Source of the DNA: Deltaproteobacteria bacterium UBA6930
Lineage (GTDB): Bacteria > Myxococcota_A > UBA9160 > UBA6930
Assembly: GCA_002450755.1 (NCBI GenBank)
Contig: DKAI01000064.1
Coordinates: 1 to 10,349, forward strand
Length of the DNA: 10,349 nt
Reading direction: 5' to 3'
Position numbers and translations under genes: made by a program. A model generated the notes under the pieces. It worked only from the letters and a program-made list of their open reading frames with translations. It made no database searches and had not been told where the DNA came from. Shown here piece by piece: positions 1-6,962 of this stretch (the stretch's first letter is position 1; the number at the start of each line of letters is the position of its first letter).

Positions 1-504
1 TATCAGCCGAGAGAGCTTTGACGTTAATAGTTCATCGCGAAGGCGCTCCTGGAGTCTTCTCAGTGTGCCGTATTCGCGTTCTGCAAAGCTAGTTACAGCC
101 TCTTCGTCTATTTCCCCCTCGTCGTTCACGACGCCGGGAAGTGAGCGGAGAAACTCCCTAACTTCTGCGTCACTAACGACGATTCCAAGTCGTTCGGCTT
201 CGGAGGCTAAGACACCAGACCGTATCAGTGAATCGACAGCATATTTGTCGAATTGTCCACTTTGCGCCATTTCGTCGATATACTGGCCGTACTCCTCTCG
301 AAGCTCTTCTATTTGCCCATCTCGCAGGCGAGCGAAATCACGAGTAGTGTAGCTGCGATCTAGCACCTGAACTGCAGTGTTATTCCGCGCTCCGGGGGCC
401 GGACCACCTCCCCCTATACCGAAGGTGAATACAAATACCCCCCCGACACCTATTATGATGACCCAAAGCAGCCACTTTTGACCTTGTCTGAGGATACTGA
501 GCAT
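1..504 (-). CDS. SurA/PpiD-type periplasmic peptidyl-prolyl isomerase/chaperone, N-terminal part (partial)
   Basis: The minus strand is open for 168 codons and runs off the window at position 1. The protein starts MLSILRQGQKWLLWV, has one membrane anchor at about residues 10-32, then a Gly/Pro/Ala linker. A charged helical region follows that matches the SurA_N/PpiD N-terminal chaperone domain in style (repeated D-F-x-R-L, S-G-V-L-A-S-E-A-E-R-L-G, V-S-D-A-E-V-R-E-F). Such proteins are held in the inner membrane with the chaperone and PPIase domains in the periplasm, where they assist folding of exported proteins. The PPIase (parvulin) domain would lie beyond the window and is not seen. I chose the ATG at 504 because GAGGAG sits 6 nt before it; an in-frame ATG at 540 would add 12 residues but has no comparable ribosome-binding site. 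The gene is divergent from mreB. Family assignment is fairly sure; PpiD versus another SurA_N protein is not. Confidence 0.8.
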   Translation of the reverse strand, partial: MLSILRQGQKWLLWVIIIGVGGVFVFTFGIGGGGPAPGARNNTAVQVLDRSYTTRDFARLRDGQIEELREEYGQYIDEMAQSGQFDKYAVDSLIRSGVLASEAERLGIVVSDAEVREFLRSLPGVVNDEGEIDEEAVTSFAEREYGTLRRLQERLRDELLTSKLSRLI

Positions 505-510
505 CGTTGT

Positions 511-516
511 CTCCTC
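511..516 (-). promoter_or_regulatory. Shine-Dalgarno site of the SurA/PpiD-like gene
   Basis: On the minus strand this reads GAGGAG, 6 nt before the ATG at 504. It decides the start in favour of 504 over the in-frame ATG at 540. Confidence 0.65.
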
Positions 517-574
517 GGCTCGTTCCAGAGCCTCGCGCATTCTGTAATTCGAGATGCGTAACTTCTAACTAGTC

Positions 575-601
575 ACTCTACTTCAAGCTGGCAAGTAGAG
601 T
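575..601. repeat. Perfect 9-bp inverted repeat, possible operator or hairpin
   Basis: The arms ACTCTACTT (575-583) and AAGTAGAGT (593-601) are exact reverse complements separated by 9 nt. There is no U-run after it on either strand, so it does not look like an intrinsic terminator. Its place in the divergent promoter region, overlapping a -35-like TTGCCA on the minus strand, would suit a regulator site, but no known operator consensus is recognised. Confidence 0.45.
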
Positions 602-809
602 ATTCAAGGCAGGCCTTAAATTCAGTGGAGGTAATGCTTGCCCGGCACCCAGGGGGCTGGTACTGTGGGGTTGGTAGAATCCGATATAAAACCGGCACTT
701 AGAGTCTGGTGTCCAACAACTGCGAGGCAACGTCCTAGGCCTTTTAGGGAAACCGGTAAGGCGCCGCCGATATGAAAATGAGGCTCAATAAGATAACGGG
801 AGCAACAGT

Positions 810-1850
810 ATGTCCCTAAATCGTATTCTTGGTTGGTTTTCAAATGATCTCGCTATTGATCTTGGAACGGCGAACACCTTGGTGTTTGCCAAGGGCAAGG
901 GGATAGTTGTTTCAGAGCCCAGTGTTGTGGCCGTCGTAAAGGAGGCACGGGGCCCCGACAAAGTTCGATCTGTTGGCCGAGAGGCTAAAGAAATGTTGGG
1001 TAGAACACCTGGCAACATCGTCGCTATCCGTCCTATGAAGGATGGAGTGATTGCGGACTTCGAAGTCACTGAAGCAATGCTTCGTTATTTTATCGAACGT
1101 GTCCATAATCGGTCGTCAACTTTGGTTAGACCTCGCGTCGTGATTGCTGTTCCATCTGGAATAACATCTGTCGAACAGAGAGCTGTTAAGGAATCCGCTT
1201 TGTCGGCAGGAGCACGCGAGGTCTATCTGATTGAAGAGCCGATGGCCGCTGCACTGGGAGCTCAGCTCCCTGTTACTGAACCCTCAGGGAATATGATTGT
1301 TGACATAGGTGGTGGGACGACTGAGGTAGCTGTGATCTCCCTCTCTGGTGTGGTTTATTCCAATTCCACGCGCGTCGGTGGCGATAAAATGGACGAGGCG
1401 ATCATCAATTACATTAAACGCAAGTATAACTTACTAGTGGGCGAGCGAAGTGCTGAAAAGATTAAGATTGAAGTGGGGACAGCTTTTCCCGAGAACGAAT
1501 TGAGGGTAATGGAAATTAAAGGCCGTGATTTAGTTGCTGGAGTTCCTAAAACTCTAGAGATTAAATCCGACGAAGTCCTTGAGGCTTTACAGGAGCCGAT
1601 CAATGCTGTTGTCGAAAGTGTTAAATTGGCACTGGAGCGTACGCCCCCAGAGTTGGCCGCCGATATAGTTGATAAGGGGATCGTTATGGTTGGCGGGGGG
1701 GCCCTTCTGAGAAATCTCGACATTCTTTTGCGCGAGACTACTGGGTTGCCGGTTATGGTTGCGGAGGATCCTTTGACCGCAGTGGTGCTGGGGACCGGCC
1801 AATGTCTTGAAGAGCTAAAGCTCCTTCGGGACGTTTCGATTACATCGTAA
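810..1850 (+). CDS. mreB: Rod shape-determining protein MreB (bacterial actin)
   Basis: MreB is an ATP-binding actin homologue that polymerises under the inner membrane and directs the lateral-wall synthesis machinery. The 346-residue length matches E. coli MreB (347). The nucleotide-binding motifs are all present: phosphate-1 DLGTANT (17-23), phosphate-2 DIGGGTTE (165-172) and the adenosine motif VMVGGGALLRNLD (292-304). The EEPMAAALG stretch (142-150) is also typical. The first 13 residues, with Leu, Ile, Trp and Phe before SNDLAIDLGT, fit the amphipathic or hydrophobic N-terminal membrane-binding segment of Gram-negative MreBs. The ATG start at 810 has GGGAG 7 nt upstream. It is the first gene of the mreBCD-mrdA-rodA operon, with mreC 22 nt downstream. 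Nothing is missing; identification is very secure. Confidence 0.98.
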   Translation: MSLNRILGWFSNDLAIDLGTANTLVFAKGKGIVVSEPSVVAVVKEARGPDKVRSVGREAKEMLGRTPGNIVAIRPMKDGVIADFEVTEAMLRYFIERVHNRSSTLVRPRVVIAVPSGITSVEQRAVKESALSAGAREVYLIEEPMAAALGAQLPVTEPSGNMIVDIGGGTTEVAVISLSGVVYSNSTRVGGDKMDEAIINYIKRKYNLLVGERSAEKIKIEVGTAFPENELRVMEIKGRDLVAGVPKTLEIKSDEVLEALQEPINAVVESVKLALERTPPELAADIVDKGIVMVGGGALLRNLDILLRETTGLPVMVAEDPLTAVVLGTGQCLEELKLLRDVSITS

Positions 1851-1872
1851 CTTATCCCCATCTGTACGAGTA

Positions 1873-2769
1873 ATGCGAGATTTTTTTAAAAAGGTTCGCC
1901 TCCTGCTCCTTTTGGTTCTGCTAATCCTTCTTACGCTCTCGTCTATGTTGGTAGGTAAAAGTCCCCACCGTTCGGGTAACGAGAATTTCGTCCAAAGATT
2001 ATTGTTTGATATTGCGAGCCCTGTGCAAAGTGTTATCAGAATTCCAATTCGTTTTATCCTTAAAACCTGGGAAGACTACGTCCATCTTATTGATCTGAAG
2101 AGCGAGAACGAAGTTTTGAAAGAACGGCTTCTTGTCCAAGAGAAGGAAATCCTTGAATATCAGGAGGCGCTGGTGTCCAGCGGACACCTGCAGAGACTTG
2201 CCGAGATGCGCGCGGATTTCCAAATCCCTTTACTTCCCGCGAAAATAGTAGGTCAGGATGTTTCGCCTTGGTTTCGATCAATCCTGTTAGAACGAGGCGG
2301 GGATAGACTTGTCAGAGGGGGAATGCCGGTGGTAGCAGACACCGGTCTTGTGGGCATAATCACGGCTACTTCGCCGACAACTTCGCGTGCGATGCTAATC
2401 CTCGATAGTCAAAGTTCTTTGTCGGGAATAGTCCAACGAAGTCGCGCAAGGGGGTTGGTACGCGGTACGGGGACAAGGTTGCTTGATTTTGTCCTTATGG
2501 TGCGAGGCGATGACGTACAGCAGGGTGATGTAGTTCTGACGTCAGGAATCGATGGAATTTATCCGCAGGGATTAAAAATAGGAGAAATTTCAAGAGTGAA
2601 TTATGCCGACGACAGATTGGTGCAAGTCGCCGAGCTAGATCCAGCAGTAGACTTTGGAAGAATGGAACAGGTTTTTATTATGGAAAAGCGCGGACTCACG
2701 ATGGATCTTCTTTTCGAGGATAGTAATGGTCCAGAGATTGACAAACGGAGCAAGAAGAAAGTTCGGTAG
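1873..2769 (+). CDS. mreC: Rod shape-determining protein MreC
   Basis: MreC is a bitopic inner-membrane protein whose periplasmic part forms filaments and activates the PBP2-RodA synthase. This 298-residue protein has a short basic N terminus, one very hydrophobic membrane segment (about 9-27), a helical coiled-coil region (about 70-112, with a K-S-E-N-E-V-L-K-E-R heptad pattern) and a two-lobed beta domain (about 120-270). Recognisable MreC stretches include PAKIVGQDVSPWFRSILLERG (122-142), PVVADTGLVGII (152-163) and VVLTSGIDGIYPQGLKIGEI (220-239). A charged tail of about 25 residues with a KRSKKK cluster follows the beta domain. The start is the only in-frame candidate after the mreB stop, but its ribosome-binding site is weak (only a CGAG-like match), so translation may be coupled to mreB. 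The gap to mreD is 32 nt. Confidence 0.95.
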   Translation: MRDFFKKVRLLLLLVLLILLTLSSMLVGKSPHRSGNENFVQRLLFDIASPVQSVIRIPIRFILKTWEDYVHLIDLKSENEVLKERLLVQEKEILEYQEALVSSGHLQRLAEMRADFQIPLLPAKIVGQDVSPWFRSILLERGGDRLVRGGMPVVADTGLVGIITATSPTTSRAMLILDSQSSLSGIVQRSRARGLVRGTGTRLLDFVLMVRGDDVQQGDVVLTSGIDGIYPQGLKIGEISRVNYADDRLVQVAELDPAVDFGRMEQVFIMEKRGLTMDLLFEDSNGPEIDKRSKKKVR

Positions 2770-2801
2770 CTCTCGAAGAAAATTTTTAATGCGAGGTTCC
2801 T

Positions 2802-3335
2802 TTGGCGAACGGACATTCGGTTACAGTAATTCTCTTGGGGTTTCTCGCCCTGATTGTAAGAAGTACGTTCGTCTCTGAATTCCCGACGTTACTAATTCCG
2901 GATGTATCGTTTTTGCTTGTGATTATTGCGGCAGGATATCTAAAACCTGTGGTGGGGATTTTAGTTGCTTGTCTATTAGGATACATCACTGACCTGTTAT
3001 CGGAGTCTCCTGCAGGATATCATGCTTTTCTTAGGCTTATTGTCTTCTATCTCACAGTTACCTTCTATAATCAGTTTCAGCTAGATCGACTGTTTGTTTT
3101 TGTTCCTTTCGTTTTTGTGATTTCATTTTTTGACTCTATTGGTGCATGGATACTTGTGAATCTGATTGGCACCAAAACGGTCTTAACTTTATATGGTGTG
3201 GGAGGTATGATGCTTCTAGCAATTGTAAATGCAATTTCTGCCCCGGTAATTAAGGGTTTGTACGACTTTCTTGCGAGTTTTCTGGGGAAGGGAAATCGCA
3301 CAAAGGCTGTAGATTTCTCGTCAGAGTCGCGCTGA
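2802..3335 (+). CDS. mreD: Rod shape-determining protein MreD (TTG start)
   Basis: MreD is a small polytopic inner-membrane protein of the elongasome that partners MreC. This 177-residue protein is almost entirely hydrophobic, with segments at about 7-25, 33-46, 48-66, 75-90, 96-121 and 133-160. It carries the family pattern of a polar IPDVSF near segment 2 and GYITDLLSESPAGYHAF (60-76), close to the usual D-x-x-x-x-x-P-x-G-x-x-A motif. The start is TTG at 2802: the frame is closed by TAA at 2787-2789 and no ATG or GTG lies before the first membrane segment. GAGG (2793-2796) is 5 nt upstream. An ATG at 2789 is in another frame and should not be used. It lies between mreC and mrdA, 12 nt before the latter. 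Confidence 0.92.
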   Translation: MANGHSVTVILLGFLALIVRSTFVSEFPTLLIPDVSFLLVIIAAGYLKPVVGILVACLLGYITDLLSESPAGYHAFLRLIVFYLTVTFYNQFQLDRLFVFVPFVFVISFFDSIGAWILVNLIGTKTVLTLYGVGGMMLLAIVNAISAPVIKGLYDFLASFLGKGNRTKAVDFSSESR

Positions 3336-3347
3336 GTTGAGGTTTTA

Positions 3348-5234
3348 ATGAACAGAGACCTTGGAGGAGGTCCTGAGCAGGTTCTTCAAGGCCGTATAAT
3401 CATCTGCGGAATAATGATTGCGGTTACTTTTTTGATATTTCTGATCAGGCTTTTTCAGCTTCAGATAGTCGAAAGCAATGTTTTCAAGAAAAAAGCTCAG
3501 AACAACTCCATTCAAATAATTCGCCTGGACGCTCCTCGAGGTCGAATGCTCGATCGACATGGAAATGTGTTGGCAAGTACTCGACCTTCTTTCGGTCTTT
3601 TAGCTGCTCCACATGAGATTCATGACCTGAGAGGAACCGCGACGCTTCTTGGATACTTGACGGACCGACCAGAGAGTTGGTTCTTGGAGCGTTTAGGTTC
3701 TCTTCCATGGGAAAAAAGGTTTCAGCGTACGAGAATTATAGATGACCTGTCTTTTGACGTGTTTTCTCGAATCGAGTCGCACTTATATGCGTTGCCTGGA
3801 ATATTTACCGATGTGCAACCAAGACGCCACTATCAAAATGGAACAAGGGCAGCGCATTTGTTGGGTTATTTAGGAGAGGTTCATGCGGTCCAGTTGAAGA
3901 GGGAAGAGTTCTCTGACTATTTAGGAGGCGATGTTATTGGGCAATCGGGTTTAGAGAAACGTTTCGAAACTCATCTTCGAGGCCGGTCCGGTGGTAGGAC
4001 GGTCTCGGTTGATGCATCAGGTAGAGTAATAGAAACGATTGACGAGGTGTCGCCCACCCGTGGTAGGGACATAACTCTAACAATCGATCTTGATCTTCAG
4101 ACCACTGCAGAAAGGGCTCTCGCTACTTTTGCAGATAGAGATTTTAGGTCTGGCGGAATCACAGTAGTTGCAGTTGAAACCGGCGAGATTTTGGCGATGG
4201 CTTCACATCCTACCTACGATCCCAATGACTTTTCCGGAGGTATAGATTCTGAGTCGTGGTCGAATATCACTAGGAACAAAGGAAAGCCTTTGCTCAATCG
4301 TGTTTTACAGAATTATCCGCCAGGTTCTGTCTACAAACCTATCGTCGCGTCGGCGTTGCTTGACGACAGATTAATCACTCCGCAGGACGAAGTAACGTGC
4401 AATGGAGTGTTTCGATTTAAGGGTCGAGATTACCAATGCTGGAAACGAACTGGTCATGGGAAGGTTGATTTGCACCAGGCCCTTAGAGAGTCCTGTGACG
4501 TCTTTTTTTACCAAAACGGTTTAAAAATTCATATCGATAGGCTGGCTGAGTTTGCTCAGTTTTTTGGTTTGGGAGCAAGCCCAAAACTATCGCTTGGACA
4601 AGAGGCCGCTGGTCTGGTTCCATCTTCTGATTGGAAGAAGAACCAATTTAACGAGCCGTGGTATCCAGGCGAGATGCTTTCTGTTTCCATCGGACAAGGG
4701 GCCAACCTGATGACTCCTCTGCAGCTGGCAGTCAGCTACGCGACCATCGCTAATGGAGGTACTCTGTATCGCCCCAGAATATTACGGAATATCTCTAGTT
4801 CCTCGGGGATCATAACTTCATCAGAACCGGAAGTTCTGGGAACGCTCCCAATTTCTTCCGAGACTTTGAGGGAAGTTGTAGTAGGACTTGAGTCTTCGGT
4901 CGAGCACCCTAATGGTACCGGAACCGCTGCTCAATTGGACGGAATTAGAGTCGCAGGTAAGACTGGAACAGCTCAAGTCGTCCGTCTTGAAGCGACGGAA
5001 CATCTCGAGGATCATGATATCCCAGTCAGATATCGCGATCACGCATGGTTTGGGGCATTTGCACCTGTGGATAAACCAGAGATAGCGGTTGCGGTTTTTC
5101 TCGAGCACGGTCTTCATGCAAGTACGGCAGCCGCTCCTATGGCAGCTGAGATTTTGGGGACTTATTTCAAAAATCGAAAATTGAAAAACGGAAAGACACT
5201 TAGTTACGAGAGGTATCAGACTGTCGCTAATTGA
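3348..5234 (+). CDS. mrdA: Penicillin-binding protein 2 (elongasome peptidoglycan transpeptidase)
   Basis: PBP2 cross-links peptidoglycan during side-wall growth, anchored in the inner membrane with its catalytic domain in the periplasm. The 628 residues match E. coli PBP2 (633). There is one membrane anchor at about 16-37, then the pedestal or dimerisation domain with RLDAPRGRMLDRHG (59-72) and GQSGLEKRFE (198-207), then the transpeptidase domain. The active-site motifs are complete: S327-V-Y-K330 (nucleophile and base), S382-C-D384 and K538-T-G-T541. A Cys/His set inside the catalytic domain (C351, C364, H370, C383) matches the place of the zinc site reported for Gram-negative PBP2. The ATG at 3348 has GAGG 5 nt upstream. 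The 3' end carries the ribosome-binding site and start of rodA, so the two are probably coupled, in keeping with the RodA-PBP2 complex. Confidence 0.97.
   Translation: MNRDLGGGPEQVLQGRIIICGIMIAVTFLIFLIRLFQLQIVESNVFKKKAQNNSIQIIRLDAPRGRMLDRHGNVLASTRPSFGLLAAPHEIHDLRGTATLLGYLTDRPESWFLERLGSLPWEKRFQRTRIIDDLSFDVFSRIESHLYALPGIFTDVQPRRHYQNGTRAAHLLGYLGEVHAVQLKREEFSDYLGGDVIGQSGLEKRFETHLRGRSGGRTVSVDASGRVIETIDEVSPTRGRDITLTIDLDLQTTAERALATFADRDFRSGGITVVAVETGEILAMASHPTYDPNDFSGGIDSESWSNITRNKGKPLLNRVLQNYPPGSVYKPIVASALLDDRLITPQDEVTCNGVFRFKGRDYQCWKRTGHGKVDLHQALRESCDVFFYQNGLKIHIDRLAEFAQFFGLGASPKLSLGQEAAGLVPSSDWKKNQFNEPWYPGEMLSVSIGQGANLMTPLQLAVSYATIANGGTLYRPRILRNISSSSGIITSSEPEVLGTLPISSETLREVVVGLESSVEHPNGTGTAAQLDGIRVAGKTGTAQVVRLEATEHLEDHDIPVRYRDHAWFGAFAPVDKPEIAVAVFLEHGLHASTAAAPMAAEILGTYFKNRKLKNGKTLSYERYQTVAN
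5208..5214 (+). promoter_or_regulatory. Shine-Dalgarno site that fixes a CTG start for rodA
   Basis: The sequence GAGAGGT lies inside the end of mrdA. Its GAGG core (5210-5213) is 7 nt before CTG 5221. The other near-cognate candidates fit worse: ATT 5230 is 16 nt away and ATC 5215 is only 1 nt away. It therefore supports CTG as the initiation codon. Confidence 0.6.
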
Positions 5235-6330
5235 TCGCCGCTCCAGTAAAAGACTGGACTGGATATTTCTAACTCTAATTTTGTTATTAACGGTGCTAGG
5301 GCTTGCCAATCTTTATTCGGCTACCTATGCCCAAGGAGCGCCTGGCTTATCTCCTATTTTTCGGAGGCAATTATTTGCTCTGAGTGCCGCATTAACGGCT
5401 CTGGTCGTTGTTGCGTTAATTGATTATCGAAAACTGGAGCGTTTTTCGGGTGTTATCTTTGTTGGAACACTGATTTTGCTTGCCTCCACCCTTGTCTTCT
5501 CTCCTCTAATCCAGGGTAACCGTTCGTGGCTTCTATATGGCTCTTTTAGCGTTCAACCTTCAGAGTTCGCAAAAGTTGGTCTAGTGGTTGTGATGGCTCA
5601 TTACCTCCATCATCACCCTCCCGTCCAAAAGAGCACGTTGCGAGATCTGTTTATTCTCGCCTTTCTCGCTTTTTGTCCCGTGTTTCTAATTGTCTTGCAA
5701 AGAGACTTAGGTGTCGCCGTTTTAACTACTCTTGTTGCGTTAACGTACTTACCTTTTCTTAGGGTTACAGTGAAGGTATGGGCAGTTTTAGGTTTTAGCG
5801 GAGCGGTATTTTTGCTCGGAGTGTGGAAGTTCTTTCTGAAAACCTATCAGCGAGATCGAATTCTTGATTTCTTTGATCCGAGTAGAGACCCGCTCTCATC
5901 GGGTTATCAAGCGTTGCAGTCTAAGATTGCTGTCGGTTCAGGAGGAATTTTCGGACGGGGCTTCTTGGAGGGAACCCAGACCCACTTGCAGTTTTTACCC
6001 ACCAAGCATTCGGACTTTGTTTTTTCTGTCTTAGGTGAGGAATGGGGATTCTTAGGAACGTCAACCGTAATCTTTCTATACGTAACGATGTTAATCTGGG
6101 GACTTTCGATTGCGCGAAATGCGAAGGACACCTTTGGAGCGATGGTAGCCATAGGTGTTACAGGAATGTTTTTCTGGCCTGCTGCAATGAATATCGGAAT
6201 GGTTCTGGGGCTTGCTCCTGTAATAGGAGTACCTCTTCCTCTTTTCTCCTATGGCGGGTCTTCTCTTGTTTCTGCATATATTGGGCTGGGTCTACTGCTT
6301 AATATTTCGATGCGGCGCTACATCTTTTGA
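5221..6330 (+). CDS. rodA: Peptidoglycan glycosyltransferase RodA (probable CTG start)
   Basis: RodA is the SEDS-family polymerase that uses lipid II to build glycan strands in the elongasome together with PBP2. From CTG 5221 the protein is 369 residues and begins MSLIDRRSSKRLDWIF, matching the usual RodA N terminus (I-D-R-R before the first membrane segment at about 14-33). The frame has no ATG, GTG or TTG between the stop at 5182-5184 and TTG 5281. A TTG 5281 start would remove the IDRR motif and about a third of the first membrane segment. SEDS motifs are present: GNRSW (99-103), VQPSE (111-115), QRDLG (160-164), HSD with the likely catalytic Asp265, and SYGGSS (343-348). About ten membrane segments are expected. 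The gene overlaps mrdA by 14 nt. Product is very secure; the CTG start is an inference. Confidence 0.95.
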   Translation: MSLIDRRSSKRLDWIFLTLILLLTVLGLANLYSATYAQGAPGLSPIFRRQLFALSAALTALVVVALIDYRKLERFSGVIFVGTLILLASTLVFSPLIQGNRSWLLYGSFSVQPSEFAKVGLVVVMAHYLHHHPPVQKSTLRDLFILAFLAFCPVFLIVLQRDLGVAVLTTLVALTYLPFLRVTVKVWAVLGFSGAVFLLGVWKFFLKTYQRDRILDFFDPSRDPLSSGYQALQSKIAVGSGGIFGRGFLEGTQTHLQFLPTKHSDFVFSVLGEEWGFLGTSTVIFLYVTMLIWGLSIARNAKDTFGAMVAIGVTGMFFWPAAMNIGMVLGLAPVIGVPLPLFSYGGSSLVSAYIGLGLLLNISMRRYIF

Positions 6331-6543
6331 CCAGGCTTCAAGGTGAAAGACTCGGGTGTACGGTTTTGGTCGCTTATTCGATTGTCATCAATCTAGGTTT
6401 ATCGCTTCATCGATGGGTACTTAAGAGGCATTGACCAGTACGGGTCTTCAGCCCCCCATGAGAATGGAGACAAGTGCCTCGAACCTTAGGAGGAGATAAA
6501 GGTGAAATGGAGTAATCCTAGCGGTGGAATTTCAACTCGTAGA
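6331..6543. other. Convergent intergenic region between rodA and trxA
   Basis: This 213-bp gap separates the 3' ends of rodA (plus) and trxA (minus). I see no strong GC-rich hairpin followed by a T-run on either strand, so any intrinsic terminator is not evident. The plus strand has a strong ribosome-binding-site-like AGGAGG (6488-6493), 8 nt before a GTG at 6502 that opens a 17-codon frame ending at TAA 6553-6555, inside the trxA 3' end. Whether that is translated is unknown. No tRNA-like or known riboswitch pattern was recognised. Confidence 0.5.
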
Positions 6544-6870
6544 CTAATCCATTAAGCGCTTAACCATTTCCTCAAAAGCATCTTTTGGTCTCGCGCCTGT
6601 GATTTGTTCGACAACCTCGCCGTTTTTGAAGGCGAGAACCGTTGGGATCGCTCGAACGCTAAATTTCCCAGGCGTTGCCGGATTTTCGTCGATATTCATT
6701 TTTGCAATGACTACGTCTTCACCGTAAGCCTCCGCTAAGCCCTTTACGATTGGGCTAATAGCTCTACATGGAGCGCACCACTCGGCCCAAAAGTCTAGGA
6801 TGGCGGGTTTTCCTGCCTTAGCGATTTCGGTTTCAAACGTTTCATCAGTAACTTCAAGAACTTCCGGCAC
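6544..6870 (-). CDS. trxA: Thioredoxin
   Basis: Thioredoxin is a small cytoplasmic dithiol protein that keeps cysteines reduced and serves as electron donor to reductases. From GTG 6870 it is 108 residues, the usual length. It has the active site W31-C-A-P-C35, the buried Asp26 and the cis-proline Pro76 in A-I-P-T. These positions agree with E. coli thioredoxin to within a residue. The active-site dipeptide is Ala-Pro rather than the common Gly-Pro, a variant seen in many bacteria. There is no signal peptide, so a cytoplasmic location is expected. The GTG is preceded by a G-rich run (GGGGGA, 3 nt upstream at its closest). An in-frame TTG at 6897 would add nine residues unlike the family and is less likely. 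It is divergent from gmhA and convergent with rodA. Confidence 0.95.
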   Translation of the reverse strand: MPEVLEVTDETFETEIAKAGKPAILDFWAEWCAPCRAISPIVKGLAEAYGEDVVIAKMNIDENPATPGKFSVRAIPTVLAFKNGEVVEQITGARPKDAFEEMVKRLMD

Positions 6871-6962
6871 AATTCCCCCACGGGTTGAATTTTTCAAATA
6901 GCATAGCAGGACTTGGGTCTTTCCCCTTCCGATTGAGTTGCAGTTTCCTAGAATTCAGGGCA

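Larger units (their letters stand above)
505..809. other. Divergent intergenic region between the PPIase gene and the mre operon
   Basis: This 305-bp stretch separates two divergently transcribed genes, so promoters for both should lie here. I see no convincing coding sequence. It contains a perfect 9-bp inverted repeat (575-601, listed separately). Promoter matches are weak. On the plus strand, TTGCCC (638-643) is 17 bp from TACTGT (661-666), and there are isolated -10-like boxes TAGAAT (675-680) and TATAAA (685-690) without good -35 partners. On the minus strand, a -35-like TTGCCA (589-594) has no good -10 partner. The mreB ribosome-binding site GGGAG (798-802) is at the right end. The mreB leader is long if transcription starts near 670-695. 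Confidence 0.5.

Noticed and set aside
671..690. TAGAAT and TATAAA as mreB promoter -10 boxes
   Set aside because: Neither has an acceptable -35 hexamer at 16-18 bp, so I do not call a promoter.
1409..1861. 150-codon open frame antisense to mreB
   Set aside because: It lies entirely opposite a clearly coding gene, has no recognisable domain and a Ser/Thr/Arg-rich composition typical of antisense reading of coding sequence.
6400..6500. Possible tRNA from a TTCGA sequence in the rodA-trxA gap
   Set aside because: The flanking bases do not form a 5-bp T-arm stem, and no acceptor or anticodon arm is visible.
6552..6563. 12-bp palindrome TTAAGCGCTTAA
   Set aside because: It falls within the last codons of trxA, has no U-run and no loop, and is probably a coding coincidence.
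6871..6897. Upstream TTG start for trxA adding nine residues
   Set aside because: GTG 6870 places Asp26, the W-C-A-P-C site and Pro76 at the usual thioredoxin positions and gives the usual length; the extension is unlike the family.
6885..6962. Upstream TTG start for gmhA adding 26 residues
   Set aside because: The added residues do not resemble a GmhA N terminus, and ATG 6963 gives the normal length.
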